Below are positions 36,883-51,375 of a DNA stretch of 64,000 nucleotides, piece by piece. The notes beneath the pieces were generated by a model, which had not been told where the DNA came from, did not search any database, and was given only the letters and a program-made list of their open reading frames with translations. The DNA is taken from positions 56,388,708-56,452,707 of the forward strand of contig JACMZG010000008.1 in NCBI GenBank assembly GCA_018340805.1. Direction: 5' to 3'. The translations under genes and the position numbers were made by a program. The stretch is from Microvelia longipes. Lineage: Eukaryota > Arthropoda > Insecta > Hemiptera > Veliidae. Positions within the stretch are counted from its first letter, which is position 1. Each line of letters starts with the position of its first letter.

Positions 36883-38024
36883 CCTATAAGAGTATTTTAA
36901 ACCATGAAACAATCTAATTTTTAATCGTGATATAAACCTCCAAGTCCTTTTAAGTCCATATTTAAACTCAAATTTAGAAGCGAAAAATATAAACGGAATT
37001 CATAATTTTCAAAACAGCTTATAAAAATAACTTCATAAAAATTCTCCGTATATAAAAGAAAAATATATACCCAAAGACAATCATTGATACAGTTGTAATA
37101 GTAAAGAATGCTTATAGAGTTACACAACTCTTTTTAAACACAATATAAAGGCACAAAAAACTTGCACAAGAAAGGTAGACTCCTTACTGAATTCGACATA
37201 GTTGGAATAATCTTGCAATTCATTATCATAATATTTTGACCTCTAAAAATAAGTTAAGGAACCTTAAAATTCCTCAGAGACAACAATGACAAAGAAACTC
37301 GTTGTAAAAACTTCTTTCCTCGAACACAATAAAAGATTTATAAAGCTACCCTAATAAAATGTGGAAAAAACCTTAGTTTTTCAACATTAGTTAAAGGATA
37401 AAATCAGGGGTTAAGGAATAAAACACTGTCCCAGCCACCGATTTCAGACGTGTGTGGCCACGTTTTACACCCAAGAGTTAACATAAAATTTCGAGTACAC
37501 GACTAACCTAAAAAAACCTTTTTACAACGCTTCTTATAAAATATAGATTTCCAAATAACATTTCCAGCTTTTACAACTTTTAATTTATAAAAGTATAATA
37601 AAAGTACCAAATTCATAAATTAATGAGGCTTAAGTCGTAAAAATTGAAAGGAAAGTAATACATCAAAATGAAAAGTAGAGAAGGATGAGACTGGAAGAGC
37701 CTATCCCAAGGGATATAGTCGCAAGAGTTGTAATACATAGAATACAGACAGGATCTAACTAATAAAATTCTTACATTCCTAACTAGTTACATAGACGAAA
37801 GACATTCCTTTCAATCTATCTATACACTCATACTATAAAATATAAACAATCAAATGTCAACCACATCCCACTTATTTTAACTACTGTGCTCTTTACCTAC
37901 AGTTAAGTTTTCTTTAATTTCTTTTAACTTTCTTTACTTAATATCTTGTAGTGGAACCTTTAAAGGCAAGAGGTCATCCGTTTGAACTCATAAATATTGT
38001 TTCATACTAAAGAAATCTCAGGAA
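36883..38024. other. AT-rich, nothing recognised
   Basis: No supported feature. Confidence 0.5.
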
Positions 38025-38240
38025 TAAAAATATCTCCCCCAGATGGGAATAGTAACTTACTAAGGTAGAAAAATAAGTATTTGCTCCCTGAGCATTAAAG
38101 TCGGTTTCTAAGGCCTGTGGCCGAAAAAACCATGCTATTTAAATTCCAAAGGAATTATTTAGTTGGTTCTCGAGGCGCAGCCGAGGAAGTTACTGCTCGG
38201 GAGCAAAGAATTGTTCCTGCCGTGGTAAGTTTAAGAATTT
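38025..38240 (+). repeat. R5 repeat fragment
   Basis: Matches 27408-27570 in order (AGCATTAAAGTCGGTTTCTAAGG; GGTTCTCGAGGCGCAGCCGAGG; CTGCTCGGGAGCAA). The element class is unknown. The 89-codon frame over it is not supported as a gene. Confidence 0.5.
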
Positions 38241-38756
38241 TCCTCCAGGAGGGAGAAAATAAAACAAGAACAAAAAGGTATTATCATATATTTACATTAA
38301 CACAAATTATAGACATAAAGATTTTCCTTAAGCTTATGCGACACAAATGGTCAATATATATTATTTTATTGATATATAATTTGTAATTTAATCATTGTAA
38401 ACATACAATGATTTAAACTATTCTATTTAAATGAATTAAAAAAACAGTAGAAACACTTGTTTATTAAAATAAACAAATAAAGTATCTTTATTACTATGTT
38501 TTGAATATGAAATGTAATGTAATAAAATGTAATGTAATAATGAATATAAAACAGCTGTTGTTAGCATTTTTGCGCAAAACAACAGTGATGACAGTCATTA
38601 TTTATTTTTCATATTTAGAAAAACAAAGATTTAAATAACTCTACCGAAAAGATACACTGGATAACTGTGTATTTTAAAATATCTGGTATTTAAATAAATA
38701 AAGAAGAAATCTTAAAATATTATTGAAACATTTTTAAATCAAAAGAATAAAAACAT

Positions 38757-39040
38757 ACATAATTTTGGCGCGGTGTTCCGTATGCCGGACGAATTTCCTT
38801 TGGTATGCGTGTTTTGTGCTTGAGAACCTATTTCTTGCTTAAAGTTTTTTATGCTTTACAACTTGAGCAGTAACTCAATTATCAAATACAATAGTTGTGA
38901 CTATATTTTTTTAACGCGCATATTAATTTTATTGGTTATACAAAGCTCTGCCTCTAAAATTGCAACCATTATTTGCATTAGTTTAAAGGCTCAGTTAGTG
39001 TTTATTTTTAAAGGTTTCAGCACATTTCCGCGCTAGAATT
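38757..39040 (+). repeat. R3 repeat, diverged copy
   Basis: ATAATTTTGGCGCGGTGTTCCG, GACGAATTTCCTTTGG, ATTTCTTGCTTA, GCAGTAACTCAATTATCAA, TATGCCTCTAAAAT-like GCCTCTAAAATTG, ATTATTTGCATTAGTTTAAAG and GTTTCAGCACATTTCC follow the long unit at 20060-20400 throughout, with many substitutions and small gaps. Confidence 0.78.
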
Positions 39041-39900
39041 TTTAATTAATCTGTGATCATTTTAATTTCAAGTCAGTAAATGTTCAAAAGATGGCCATAA
39101 TAATAGGTTAATAATTTAAACACAATAAAATTTTGCAATGCATAAAAATTACATCCTATTTTTATTGAGTAATTTTAAAAAAAACATTTGAAAAACAATA
39201 ATTTCTTCTAAACTAAAATAAATTTAAATATTTTTGTAAGTGTAAACGTTAGAAAAGATACAGAGCAAAATGTGGAGATTAGTGTGAGGAAAACAAAGAA
39301 GCTGCAAACTGTGATTAAAGACCACTCCGTGATCTCACGGGATACTTTAACAATAAATAAAGGCAAGGGATAGAAAAAACAAACTAAGGCCAGCAAAGAA
39401 CAAGCTAGGGCCTGGAGGTAATCCTTTAACTCCATAACTCCAGTAACTTCTTGAGTTATTTATATTGTTACCTTGTTTTTCTCTATCGAATATCAAAGTT
39501 TAAAAAATAAAGGTTATTTTATTATAAGTAAACACCACGGAATATTATATAGTATATACGTAAATAAAGGCTCAAACTCACATACTACCCAAAAAGATAA
39601 AGAAAATATAAACATCTAACTTTACAATCTTTTTTAAGATTTTCTAAAGATAATAAATTTTACTTCTATTTCGAATCGGAGGAAATGAATTTTAAATGTG
39701 TATGTTTGTAGTAGTAAATTACGAATCGATTTAAAGAAGTTTTTCCATCGCACTCAGACAGGCGGAAAAAGTAATGGAAATTGGTTCTAAGACCGATTGT
39801 CTATTCGAAGACCTACCAAAATAAAGTTTTTTCTAGAGGAAAAAATACTTTTTTACATCCCTAATTAATATTTTATTAAATTCAAGGGATACTAGTAAAA
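39041..39900. other. AT-rich, nothing recognised
   Basis: No supported feature. Confidence 0.5.
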
Positions 39901-42077
<2,177 letters not shown>

Positions 42078-42164
42078 ATTTTAAATAAATGAATGAATTA
42101 TTAATGACTTTAGTTCTATAATTATTTTAATGACTAGCTAACAATTATTTGTGTATAGCAATGA

Positions 42165-42194
42165 CATTTCACCCATCACTGTGGGCATCTTCAG
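42165..42194 (-). ncRNA. Hammerhead-like core, left arm
   Basis: CTGAAGA, T, stem GCCCA / TGGGT around CAGTGA, GAAA, then ATGTCATT where AT/AT could form a two-pair stem III. The stem sequence is wholly different from the 28- and 32-kb elements while pairing is retained. Confidence 0.45.
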
Positions 42195-42416
42195 GCTTAA
42201 AAACTAAAACTACATTAAAACACTCAAAACAAAACTAAGAATGAAAGCACAAAAACATAATTAATAACTTGACAAGAAATATAAAATATCACAGTTATTT
42301 TATCTAATAATAACTAGTTAGTTAACTGTCTTTCTAGTCAAGTTATTAATAATGTTTTTGTGTTTTCATTCTTTGTTTTGTTATAAGTGTTTTTAATGTT
42401 GTTTTAGTTTTTAAGC

Positions 42417-42446
42417 CTGAAGATGCCCACAGTGTTGGGTGAAATG
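42417..42446 (+). ncRNA. Hammerhead-like core, right arm
   Basis: The same core on the plus strand with one loop change (CAGTGT in place of CAGTGA) and an intact stem and GAAA. Confidence 0.45.
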
Positions 42447-42532
42447 TCATTGATATACACAAATAATTGTTAGCTAGTCATTAAAATAATTATAGAACTA
42501 GTCATTAATAATTCACTCATTCATTAAAATAA

Positions 42533-43254
42533 AATTTAAAATAAACAGGAGGGTTACTCCCGTGATGACTACAAAGTTTATCTCAAAAAGAAAGTTTACT
42601 GTTATCTTCTTTAGTTCAGAAGAAGTCATTTAGAGCAAAAAAATTGTATCAATTTTTTTGTGCAACTTAATTACTATCTACTCCTTAGTTCCTTTAAATA
42701 TTATATGACATCAATTTTTTGCCGCCTTATCTATTTTGTATAGGATTAAAATATGTTTTGCTTTTTGAGCCAATCAGCCGATATTTATATTAGTCCTGCA
42801 TATTTGGATTTTGGAGAAAAATAACCCATTTCAGTACTCTTCAACTATAAGTAAAAGAGTTGATTCGAGATAAGCAAGTTTTAACCTAGTTGTTGAGGAT
42901 AAATAAAAGAAACTGAGGGAAAATTGCGAGCTTAGAAGGAAAATTACATGAGACAGAAGAAAACTGAGACCTGGGTCAGGGAAATTGTGTCACTGAATTC
43001 TTAACACCAGCTCAATTTCTTCAACTCAAAAAAACTGTGTCAAAAAACGTACCATCTATACACATATATTACATAAGATCTTATACAAAAATACTCAATC
43101 TTATAAGATTTTATCAAATAAATTGAACAAATATTAATTATAAATAACGTATGAAGGTAGATACAGAACAATTATAAGGTTAAAAACATAACTCAACCCA
43201 AGGACTTACAACTTTTCGTAACACTTAGTTCAGATTCTTATAAACACTTTTTCA
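42533..43254. other. AT-rich, nothing recognised
   Basis: No supported feature. Confidence 0.5.
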
Positions 43255-43700
43255 ATTTTCCTTATTTATACCGTATATAAGAAAATATTTTGTGTGCACT
43301 AAATATCCGAATCCGGGATTTTACTTGAATTATCCGTTTTAGGTGTTATTAAGACCTCTTAAGTGGATTTTTAAGTGGACAAAAACCACTAAGGAGGTTT
43401 TTGTAACACCCACACACTTAAGCTGTGTGTCTTTTCTTTGAGTTTAAGCTAGAGAGTAAAAACTTGGTACGAAACCAATTTTTAAGATCAGCTGTGCTAG
43501 ACAAGTTTCTATGAATCATTTACCGACAATAATGACTCAGCAAAAATTTCACTTAACACTGATAAACTATTTTAAATTTAACACGCATGTAGTCATGTAT
43601 AAGACCAATAAATGTGTCAAGTTTCATCTCATTATCAGCATTAGTTCAGTTTTAATCTTTATTTTTATGTTCATTCATGTTATACTTAAGGATTCCTTCT
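43255..43700 (-). mobile_element. R1 repeat, tail half
   Basis: Antisense tail TTCCTTATTTATACCGTATA, TCCGAATCCGGG, AATTATCCGTTTTAGGTG, a duplicated AAGTGGATTTTTAAGTGGAC/ACCACTAAGGAGG block, a short ACAC block, AATGACTCAGCAAAAATTTC and AAGTTTCATCTCATTATCAGC. The head is missing. Confidence 0.78.
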
Positions 43701-44394
43701 CCTTCTGGTTATTATTTTTTTATGTTCATTATATTACTTTCGTCCCAGATATGGCCCCTAGAATCAGTTGCTGGGGCTCTCTTGCCTTTACCCCGTAATT
43801 TATCATAACCAAGATAAACAAGCACGTCTTGGAATATCATATATAAGCCAATTAAATTTACGAGCCAGATACACAGTCCGAAAACTAAGATAAGAACCCT
43901 AGAATTAACCCTATTTTTTCAAAAATTAATATTTTATAAGCAAACGTTCTACTTGGCCCTGCAACTCATTAAAATACTAAATTTTGGTTTGAAGGTCTGC
44001 AAGCTGAGCGACCATGCTTTTTTGTTCATTAACCCATTTATCGCCTATTGGTTGATCCAAAGGAAAAATGAAGGGCAGAAACTCAAAGAATTTAATGCGG
44101 TAGCCCTTCAAAATTAGCTTTGCATAACATTTTGTACACCTACACAAATTTAACCAGTTTATGGTAACTTTATACATATATTAGTGCCTTCTAAGAAAAT
44201 TGACAAACAAGAAGAAGTTTTAACGTAAACAGATTATAAAGTATACCCTAAACACTTCAGCAAAAAATGTTAATTTTAAAAAAAAATTGTTAAGTATTTC
44301 AATAAAATTTGCCTTGCTTCCAGATCTCCGCGCCAAAATGTTTCTTGTTGTTGCTCGCTTATAGATTGTAATAAAAAAATAACAAAATTAGCAC
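43701..44394. other. No gene recognised
   Basis: No supported feature; chance frames only. Confidence 0.45.
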
Positions 44395-44895
44395 AGGTCT
44401 CTAATTTTGAGTAATCGTGCCGACTTCGAATCAGTTTCATTCAACTCAGAGCTCTTAACAGCATCGAAAACGACATCTTAATTATTGACCGCATTTTAGA
44501 TTCTGTGAATATATACCTCAGTTCTTTGGCTTTTTCCGACACAAGCGACTTTGGACTAGTTAAATCGATTCAGTGCCCCAAAACTTAAAGAAAGAATTAT
44601 TTTCAGGCAAGAAATTGTAACCTATTATTTAACTGATTTTTAATGTTTTCTTTTCATCAAACCAGGATAATGACATCACAACAATTTAGTTTACAATAAT
44701 CTGCTTGTCCTCCTCAAGATTGATTTCTATACAAAGATTGATTCAAACAATAAATAAATAATTTGTTCCGAAGATAGCTTGTGTTTATAAGCTATATCTT
44801 GTATGTATCTACAAGTACATACATACATCACTCCCACGTCTACTCCCGCCTTAAATACGAGCGAATTATACTTAAGAAAATTCACAAAAAAGGAA
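44395..44895 (+). mobile_element. R2 repeat, diverged copy
   Basis: CCGACTTCGAATCAGTTTCAT and GCGACTTTGGACTAGTTAAAT (duplicated head motif), AATGACATCAC (mutated central site), GTCCTCCTCAAGATTGATT, a GTATGTA/CATACATAC block in place of (TA)n, then CTCCCGCC and an end AGCGAATTATACTTAAG like the 21.1-kb copy. Confidence 0.72.
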
Positions 44896-45299
44896 AAATA
44901 CTAAAGAAAGAAAATAAAGAAATTTAAACTAGGCACGAAAGAACAAAGAAACTATGAGAATTAAAGAAAGAAGTTGAGTCTTCACTAGCAATGGACTGAC
45001 AGCAGTACAACTAATATAGCTTGTTTCCTCCTACAGAACAGTTAGATGGAAATCTTTCCCACATTACACAATGTTAAACACCGTATAACAGTACAATAAT
45101 AATTAATAAACCCATTCACAATAAAAGTAAATCTGAACAATTAATTTTTCATTCGCTGATAAATATTGAATGTATGAGTAAACCGTCAACACCATTGTTT
45201 TTATTTTAATACTTAATTGAAATATTATAAAAAAAAAATGTTAGCGCTAGGCGACACACAGCTGCTGTCCTGTATCGGTTTGTTAAATTAGAATTTCCA

Positions 45300-45505
45300 A
45301 ACGTATAAGTCGAAAAACGTGATGTCAAATGATAAAATCAAAACTAATGCTGATAATGTTATTTTAAAATTTTTGCTGAGTCAATACTGTGGGGTCATAG
45401 ACATTTCATATGCAATAGGGTTCGAGTCATTATCCAGGTCGATTTTTGTGCATTCATGTTTCATAGAAACGTCTAGGAACAAAATCTGGTACACACACAC
45501 AAATA

Positions 45506-45560
<55 letters not shown>
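45300..45560 (+). repeat. R1/R2 middle fragment with (TA)n
   Basis: CTAATGCTGATAATG, AAATTTTTGCTGAGTCAATACTG, GGGTCATAGACAT (decayed central site), TCCAGGTCGATTTTTGTGCA, an ACACAC tract and a 50-bp TA tract (45508-45558). No head is present. Confidence 0.6.
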
Positions 45561-45562
<2 letters not shown>

Positions 45563-45984
45563 TATTAGTGAGACCCCCTTTAAATAAAACATCTTCCCTT
45601 ATCCCCTCCCACCAATCGCCCAAACCTAAAAACGTGATATTTTTCTGCTTTTAAACATGATAAATCACAGACATAGGACCATGAGCCAACTTACGGTAAA
45701 TAAGGAAAAATATAACCTACATGTTACTACAATTTGGTCAGCAGAATTGTAAAAGCAATTTTTCTAATTAATTAAACATAGATTAAATCATTTAAGTGTA
45801 AAATATGATTCAATGCTGCCACAGATTGCAATTTATTGCTTCTTAGCTATGTTATGACTTGGCTCGCTTTATATGCAAATAATTTAATTAATAATAAATA
45901 CTTAAACGTCATTTTCGATAAAAATGGACTAAAATTAATATTTGGAACGCTGAAGTAAGCTATATCTGACATCTTGCCTAGTTT
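45561..45984. other. AT-rich, nothing recognised
   Basis: No supported feature. Confidence 0.5.
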
Positions 45985-46560
45985 AGAACTGTCTACATGT
46001 TAATTTTATATAATTACAATATAATTTTATTAAATGCTAATATGTATAAATAATTTGAATGAATATACATACGTGATAAATGTTTAAATTATTGTAACAA
46101 AAATTAGCATGAGCTATTTAAAAGTAAGATCAACCGAGAAAGAAAACTATCAATGGTCAAAATATTATGTAAAAGTAGAATAAGATAAATAGCTAGTGCT
46201 CGCTGTTATGTATAGTTAAAAGCTTAAATTGCTAAAATTAAAATCTAGAACACAAAAGTATGATATATTTTACATATTGTCTGGTTAAGTACTACCTACA
46301 TGATCATAACATCTTTTAATTACAATACAATTTTATTAAAATTTAAATAAAAATACTTTTTATTCATAAATATATTATACATAATACATGTATAACACGA
46401 AAATATATGTAACAAGAAACAACAAGAGCTACTTAAAGATCAATTGAAGAAGAAAACGATCAATGTCATACAAATAGTCAAAATATTATGGAAATGTAAC
46501 ATTAGAATAAGATAAATAACTAGTGCTCGCTGTAATGCAGAGTAAATAGAACATAGGCGC
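45985..46560. repeat. Tandem duplication, unit about 310 bp
   Basis: TAATTACAATATAATTTTATTAAA…AGCTATTTAAAAG…AAGATCAA…GTCAAAATATTATGTAAA…AGAATAAGATAAATAGCTAGTGCTCGCTGT at 46008-46205 recurs at 46317-46533, diverged by substitutions and indels. The best match is AATAAGATAAATA(G/A)CTAGTG (46181 and 46505). No coding signal. Confidence 0.8.
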
Positions 46561-46970
46561 CAATACAGTAATTTAAAGTTACGTCAAATATTTTTAAATA
46601 AAGACTGAACTAAAAACTGAATATACGATTCTGCTCATAGAAGAGTATTAATTTTTGTCATATATTTTATCTAGATAAGAAACAAATATACTTATTAAGA
46701 TTAATATTCATATTAATCTTAATCTAAATGAATATAACTCTTTCTTTCTTAATCAAAATTAGTAACAAATAGGCATATTTTAATTAAACTTATATCACTT
46801 AGTTTGATCTGTCGCTGAAATTATTTGATCATAAAATATTAATTTTCTTAGAATAATATATAAATTTTGGCCTAAATACTTAATAAAAGTTGTATAATTT
46901 TTAAAACCAATAAAATAGTTTATGTAAACACTAACGTCTTGAGTCTTAGAAATATAATTTAATTAAATTG
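46561..46970. other. AT-rich, nothing recognised
   Basis: No supported feature. Confidence 0.5.
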
Positions 46971-47590
46971 TAAAAATTCTGGCACGGTGGTCCGCATGTC
47001 GGGCGAATTTCCTTTGGATGCGATCACTCAATTCAGAGTACCTGGGTTCAAATTCTAGTAGGGACAATAATTATTTTTTATCGTTTTTTTACCTAATATA
47101 AGTTTACAACTAGAAAATAATTCTGGCGCGGTGGTCCGCATGTCGGGCGAATTTCCTTTGGATGCGTATTTCTGTGGTTAACAACAATCCTGGTTGGAAT
47201 GATAATTTTTATAGTTTTTTACATTATATAAGTTTACAACTACTAAATAAATAATTCCGGCGCGGTGGTCCGCTGTCGGGCGAATTTTTATTTAGAATGC
47301 GTGTTTTCGTGCTAAACAACCCATTTCTTGCTTATGCAAGATCCATGCCTATTGCGTGGTTCCGGTTCATGCTTTAGAACCTAAGCAGTTACTCAACTGT
47401 CAAGCACTGCTCGTAACTCATTTTGTCTGTATTTTCCAAAGGAAATGCGCATAATTATGCAGTTGGTTGTACAAAACTATGCCTCTAAAATTAGAAGTAC
47501 GCACTATTATTTGCACTAGTTTAAAGCTTAGTTACTTATCTTTATCCTTAGTCAGTTATCTTTAAAGGTTTTAGCGCATTTCCTAGGTTC
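46971..47590 (+). repeat. R3 tRNA-like repeat, three units in tandem
   Basis: Units start at about 46975, 47118 and 47250 with AATTCTGGCGCGGTGGTCCG variants. The first has both pol III-like boxes: TGGCACGGTGG (box A) and GGGTTCAAATTCTAG (box B) 54 bp apart, followed by a linker TTATCG…ACCTAATATAAGTTTACAACTAG. The second lost box B. The third is the long form (to 47585) nearly identical to 20060-20400. The head does not closely match a tRNA I can name. Confidence 0.85.
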
Positions 47591-50244
47591 AAACCCAAGT
47601 ACTTAATGAATTTTTAACAGATATAGAATTCCGACCAGCAGACCGAGACTAGAACCCACACCAGAACAGGCATTGTTGCTAACCTCAGAGGTTTTATAGC
47701 AAAGTGATTCAGACTATTTGGTCATTCTATATCCCAGGATTTCATTGCAATGGTTCGCTGACTTTGTCAAACCTAAATATATTCAAATCAGTAACTCAAA
47801 TATGCCTAACTTCGCACCACAATCATCCAATTTCTGCAGCAAACAAATTACACTTTACACCTAAATTGCACAATCTACTATTAGGTTGACAATAGTCTAT
47901 AATATAAGGCATTGGATTTGTCTTTTTTAATACAATTTACAACGCTCTAAGCTGTAACATTTTAAGCTTTAAAGTGAACTCAATATAAGTAAATGTTTTT
48001 TAACAGGTGAATTGAAAATTGACACGGTACATTGGCAAAGAAACTTGAGAAATATAAACGATTATTGTCAGTTACATAAGAAGAAGGTGAGCAGGAGGCG
48101 TGCCAGTCAGCTACACTCGAGGATTTATATATGACGTCATCAACGGTAAGTCAAACTGGGTTAAACCTCAAGACAAAGCTCCTATGACAAGAGTTTCTTG
48201 AAATTATCTCTTTGTTTCATAGTTTTGAAGGAGATTCAAGTCCACATTGGAAGGGGGACTGAGCGTACAATCCCCCACCTTCGTAAGACCTGTAGACAAA
48301 GGCTTACGTAGGGTCATGAACCTCGCAACACTGGACCGGTGGCCAACAGTTTGATTTACACCTGGAATAATAAAGAGACTGTAAAGCACCTTTTAAGAAA
48401 TATAATAACTAATAAGTCCAACCAAAACCTTATATGGTCAATTTACAGTCTTGCAATAAAAATAACAATGATCAGATCATTACTTGAACTAATGAATGTA
48501 AAATGTTTAATGTACAAAATACTTTTTTAAGAAATTTACAGCAGAGATAACAATTTTTAAAAGAATCATTTGTTTTTATGTCATGGATATATTTGGTTAA
48601 CGTTAATAATAATTAATTAAGAAATTAGCGATTTTCTGCACAAAATTAGCGTCGTTAGCCGCCTTTTAACGCCTTTCTAAAGGAAAAAGTTGAACTAATG
48701 ATTTAACTTGCGATTACCTGATTATAAGTTCAATCACATTTATATAAAATCCTGTGGGCAATAAATTTTCAAATGATCTATTAATCACACTATATTTTAT
48801 ATTTAATTAAATTTTATATATCTTGTATAAAGTGTAGACATACACTATAATAATATACTTAATAAGCATATTACGCATTTCTGCATAATAGCCAAGTCAC
48901 TAAGTGAAACCGCCAAGACCTCATATATTTACAAGCATTATTGGGAACCTACGACTACGCTTATTCAATGATCTCACAACTTTTTTACGATAGACTTGGC
49001 TCTTTTTTACACGCATGTGTTATTGCTGGGATTTTCTTTACTTAAAATAAGAATGTCAACCCAACAAAAGGAAGTTTTATAACCCAACAAAATCTTAAAT
49101 TCAGTCTCTAATACTATTTAACTAAAGTATACTATTTAAAATATTTCCCTAATGACTAAAGAAAGAATAAATTAGATAATCTCTTGTGAAAATAAATCAA
49201 TAAAAAGTTAGGTATTAAGAAATAAGTTTTTACTGCAGGATCGAGGTCGCCCACGAGATAAGTTTCCATATAAAGGGTTAGATAAAAAGGACTAGAAATA
49301 CGAAAAAGACGAAAAGGACTACTATCGGAAAAAGGCGAGAAAAACGACCTTAATAAAGAATTTTATAGAAAAAATGTATAGCTATCGATAAAACTGTCAA
49401 ACCAAGGACACTCCAAATTATAGTACATTATTTAATTTGGCTGTAAAGTTTAATTTTATTGCAGCAGAAATTTATTTAATCACGAGGAAATCGAAACTGT
49501 CATAAATTTTAAAAGTAATGAGAATCACTTTGTAGTCATTTAGTTAAATAAAACATTGGATAAACTAATAATTATAGTTTTTGTTATTTGGTCGGATTAA
49601 GGTGTGAACTAAAAAATAGCACACGCATAGTTTCAATTTACTTCCGTCGTCCAACGAAAGTATATAATTTTTTTTATATTACTTTAACGTTTATAAGTAG
49701 AAGAGCTACTAGTAGAGCCTCCCGAAATAGCTCAAATCAACCTTAAATAAGAGCGAAACAGAAAATAAAATTTTATGTAATATAAATTATATATAAAAAC
49801 AGTTATTCATCAACAAACTTTCTGTAACAATGTAATAAGTGTAGAGTGTTTTTAAATATGAGATGAGAATCTTTGAAAAACCTTTATTAATGCTAACCAT
49901 ATAGACTATAACCAACAGGTAACATATATTTCCCTAGCAGACAATTTCGAATGAAATTGTATTTGTCATGTTTGTTTGAATTATTTAAATGTAAACATAA
50001 CACAAGTTCAAACAGATTATAATGACTTGTGCGATCTCGGTAATACCATATTCACTAGGCAATTGATTTCTCTTTTCACAGTTTTTAAATTCTTGATTGG
50101 ACTCTAGGTACCTAGTGTTTTTACACTAGGAATCTAAAGGAAAATTTTATAATTGTAATTAAAACTCTGTTTTATCAACAAACTTCTTAAATTTGATTTA
50201 TTTGAAATCCATTAAAGACTAAATATGACAGAAATTATTCTTTT
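47591..50244. other. AT-rich, nothing recognised
   Basis: A less AT-rich patch at 48110-48350 contains GATTCAAGTCC, a box B-like word, without a clear box A. No gene is supported. Confidence 0.45.
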
Positions 50245-50266
50245 TTATATATAATATATATATATA

Positions 50267-50328
<62 letters not shown>
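50245..50328. repeat. (TA)n microsatellite
   Basis: About 80 bp of TA with a few AATA phase changes; lies just outside the neighbouring inverted repeat. Confidence 0.95.
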
Positions 50329-50331
<3 letters not shown>

Positions 50332-50341
50332 CTTTTAGCTA

Positions 50342-50406
50342 GTTTTAGCGAACTAAAATGAGCTTATGAAGTTGGAGTCATGGTGGGAGGAGGACTTACT
50401 GAACAA

Positions 50407-50462
<56 letters not shown>

Positions 50463-50528
50463 TTGTTCAGTAAGTCCTCCCTCCCTCCATGACCCCAACT
50501 TCATAAGCTCATTTTAGTTCGCTAAAAC
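50342..50528. mobile_element. Inverted repeat with (AT)n loop
   Basis: Arms of 67-68 bp at 50342-50408 and 50461-50528 (GTTTTAGCGAACTAAAATG … GACTTACTGAACAAGA and complement, few mismatches) flank a 52-bp AT tract. The arms are less AT-rich than the surroundings, so this looks like a small fold-back transposon that captured or grew a microsatellite at its centre. Confidence 0.88.
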
Positions 50529-51257
50529 GTAGGTGAAACAAAAACGAACTTTTTTTATCTATCCACTTTAAAAGTATTTCTTCTTACTAAGAAATGTAAT
50601 TTATTTTATAAGTTAAAAATCAAAGCTAAGATTTTATTTTCAAGTCTTTTATACAGAAACTTTTTAAATATAAACAAACTTATATAGCAGTGATAAAAAA
50701 ATCTGCGGTTCAAATCAACTACAAAATACAAATAAAAACTGCAAAGAAAAAAATTTTGAAATAAAGTAATTTTTGTAAAATTTGTTTACACAAGGAAAAA
50801 TATTAAAACAGCCAAGAGAGCAGTAAAATATGAAATTAAAAAACTTTGTTTATAGAGGAAAATTGTTTGAAGTGATTTTTCCTTTATTATAATATTTTAA
50901 AAAAGCATTGCGTAACCACCCCGCTAAAAATAAATACAACATTTTTTTAATAAAATTTGAACAACGAAAAAGTCCAAGGTAAACTGGTTGTTCATAATTT
51001 AAAAGAGATCTTTGTTGAGGAATTTTCCATAAACAGGCAATCAATTCAATATGAACGGATTATCTTAAAAATGGCACAAATTCTTTAAAAAAATGAACAC
51101 AAGTAAGATAAATGTTACCAAGTATAAAGTATTTATTTATACGTTTTATTAGTTAAATACAATAAATTTAATTGCAGGAAGATATGCGGCAGTTTAGAAA
51201 CTGTATACATACAAAGACGTTAATTTATTGGATGTGACAGTAAGACAGATCGAATTA
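50529..51257. other. AT-rich, nothing recognised
   Basis: No supported feature. Confidence 0.5.
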
Positions 51258-51375
51258 TTTTTACTTTTCCTTATTTATACCGTAGGTATATAGTAAAAGT
51301 ATTGTGTTAGCAAAAAAATCAGAAATCGGAATTATCCGTTTCATAACGGATAAAAAACATAAACCGTTTTCTCAA
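51258..51375 (-). mobile_element. R1 tail fragment
   Basis: TTACTTTTCCTTATTTATACC, GTAGGTATA, AAGTATTGTGTTAGC, GAAATCGGAATTATCCG: antisense R1 tail only. Confidence 0.75.

Larger units (their letters stand above)
42078..42532. mobile_element. R4-type fold-back, arms about 205 bp
   Basis: Arms at about 42078-42285 and 42329-42532 are inverted copies with a few substitutions and small gaps. The outer ends read AAATGAATGAATTATTAATGAC and its complement. Each arm carries CTGAAGATGCCCACAGTG… GGGTGAAATG. The centre (about 45 bp) includes CTAGTTAGTTAACTGTC. It does not code. Confidence 0.88.
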
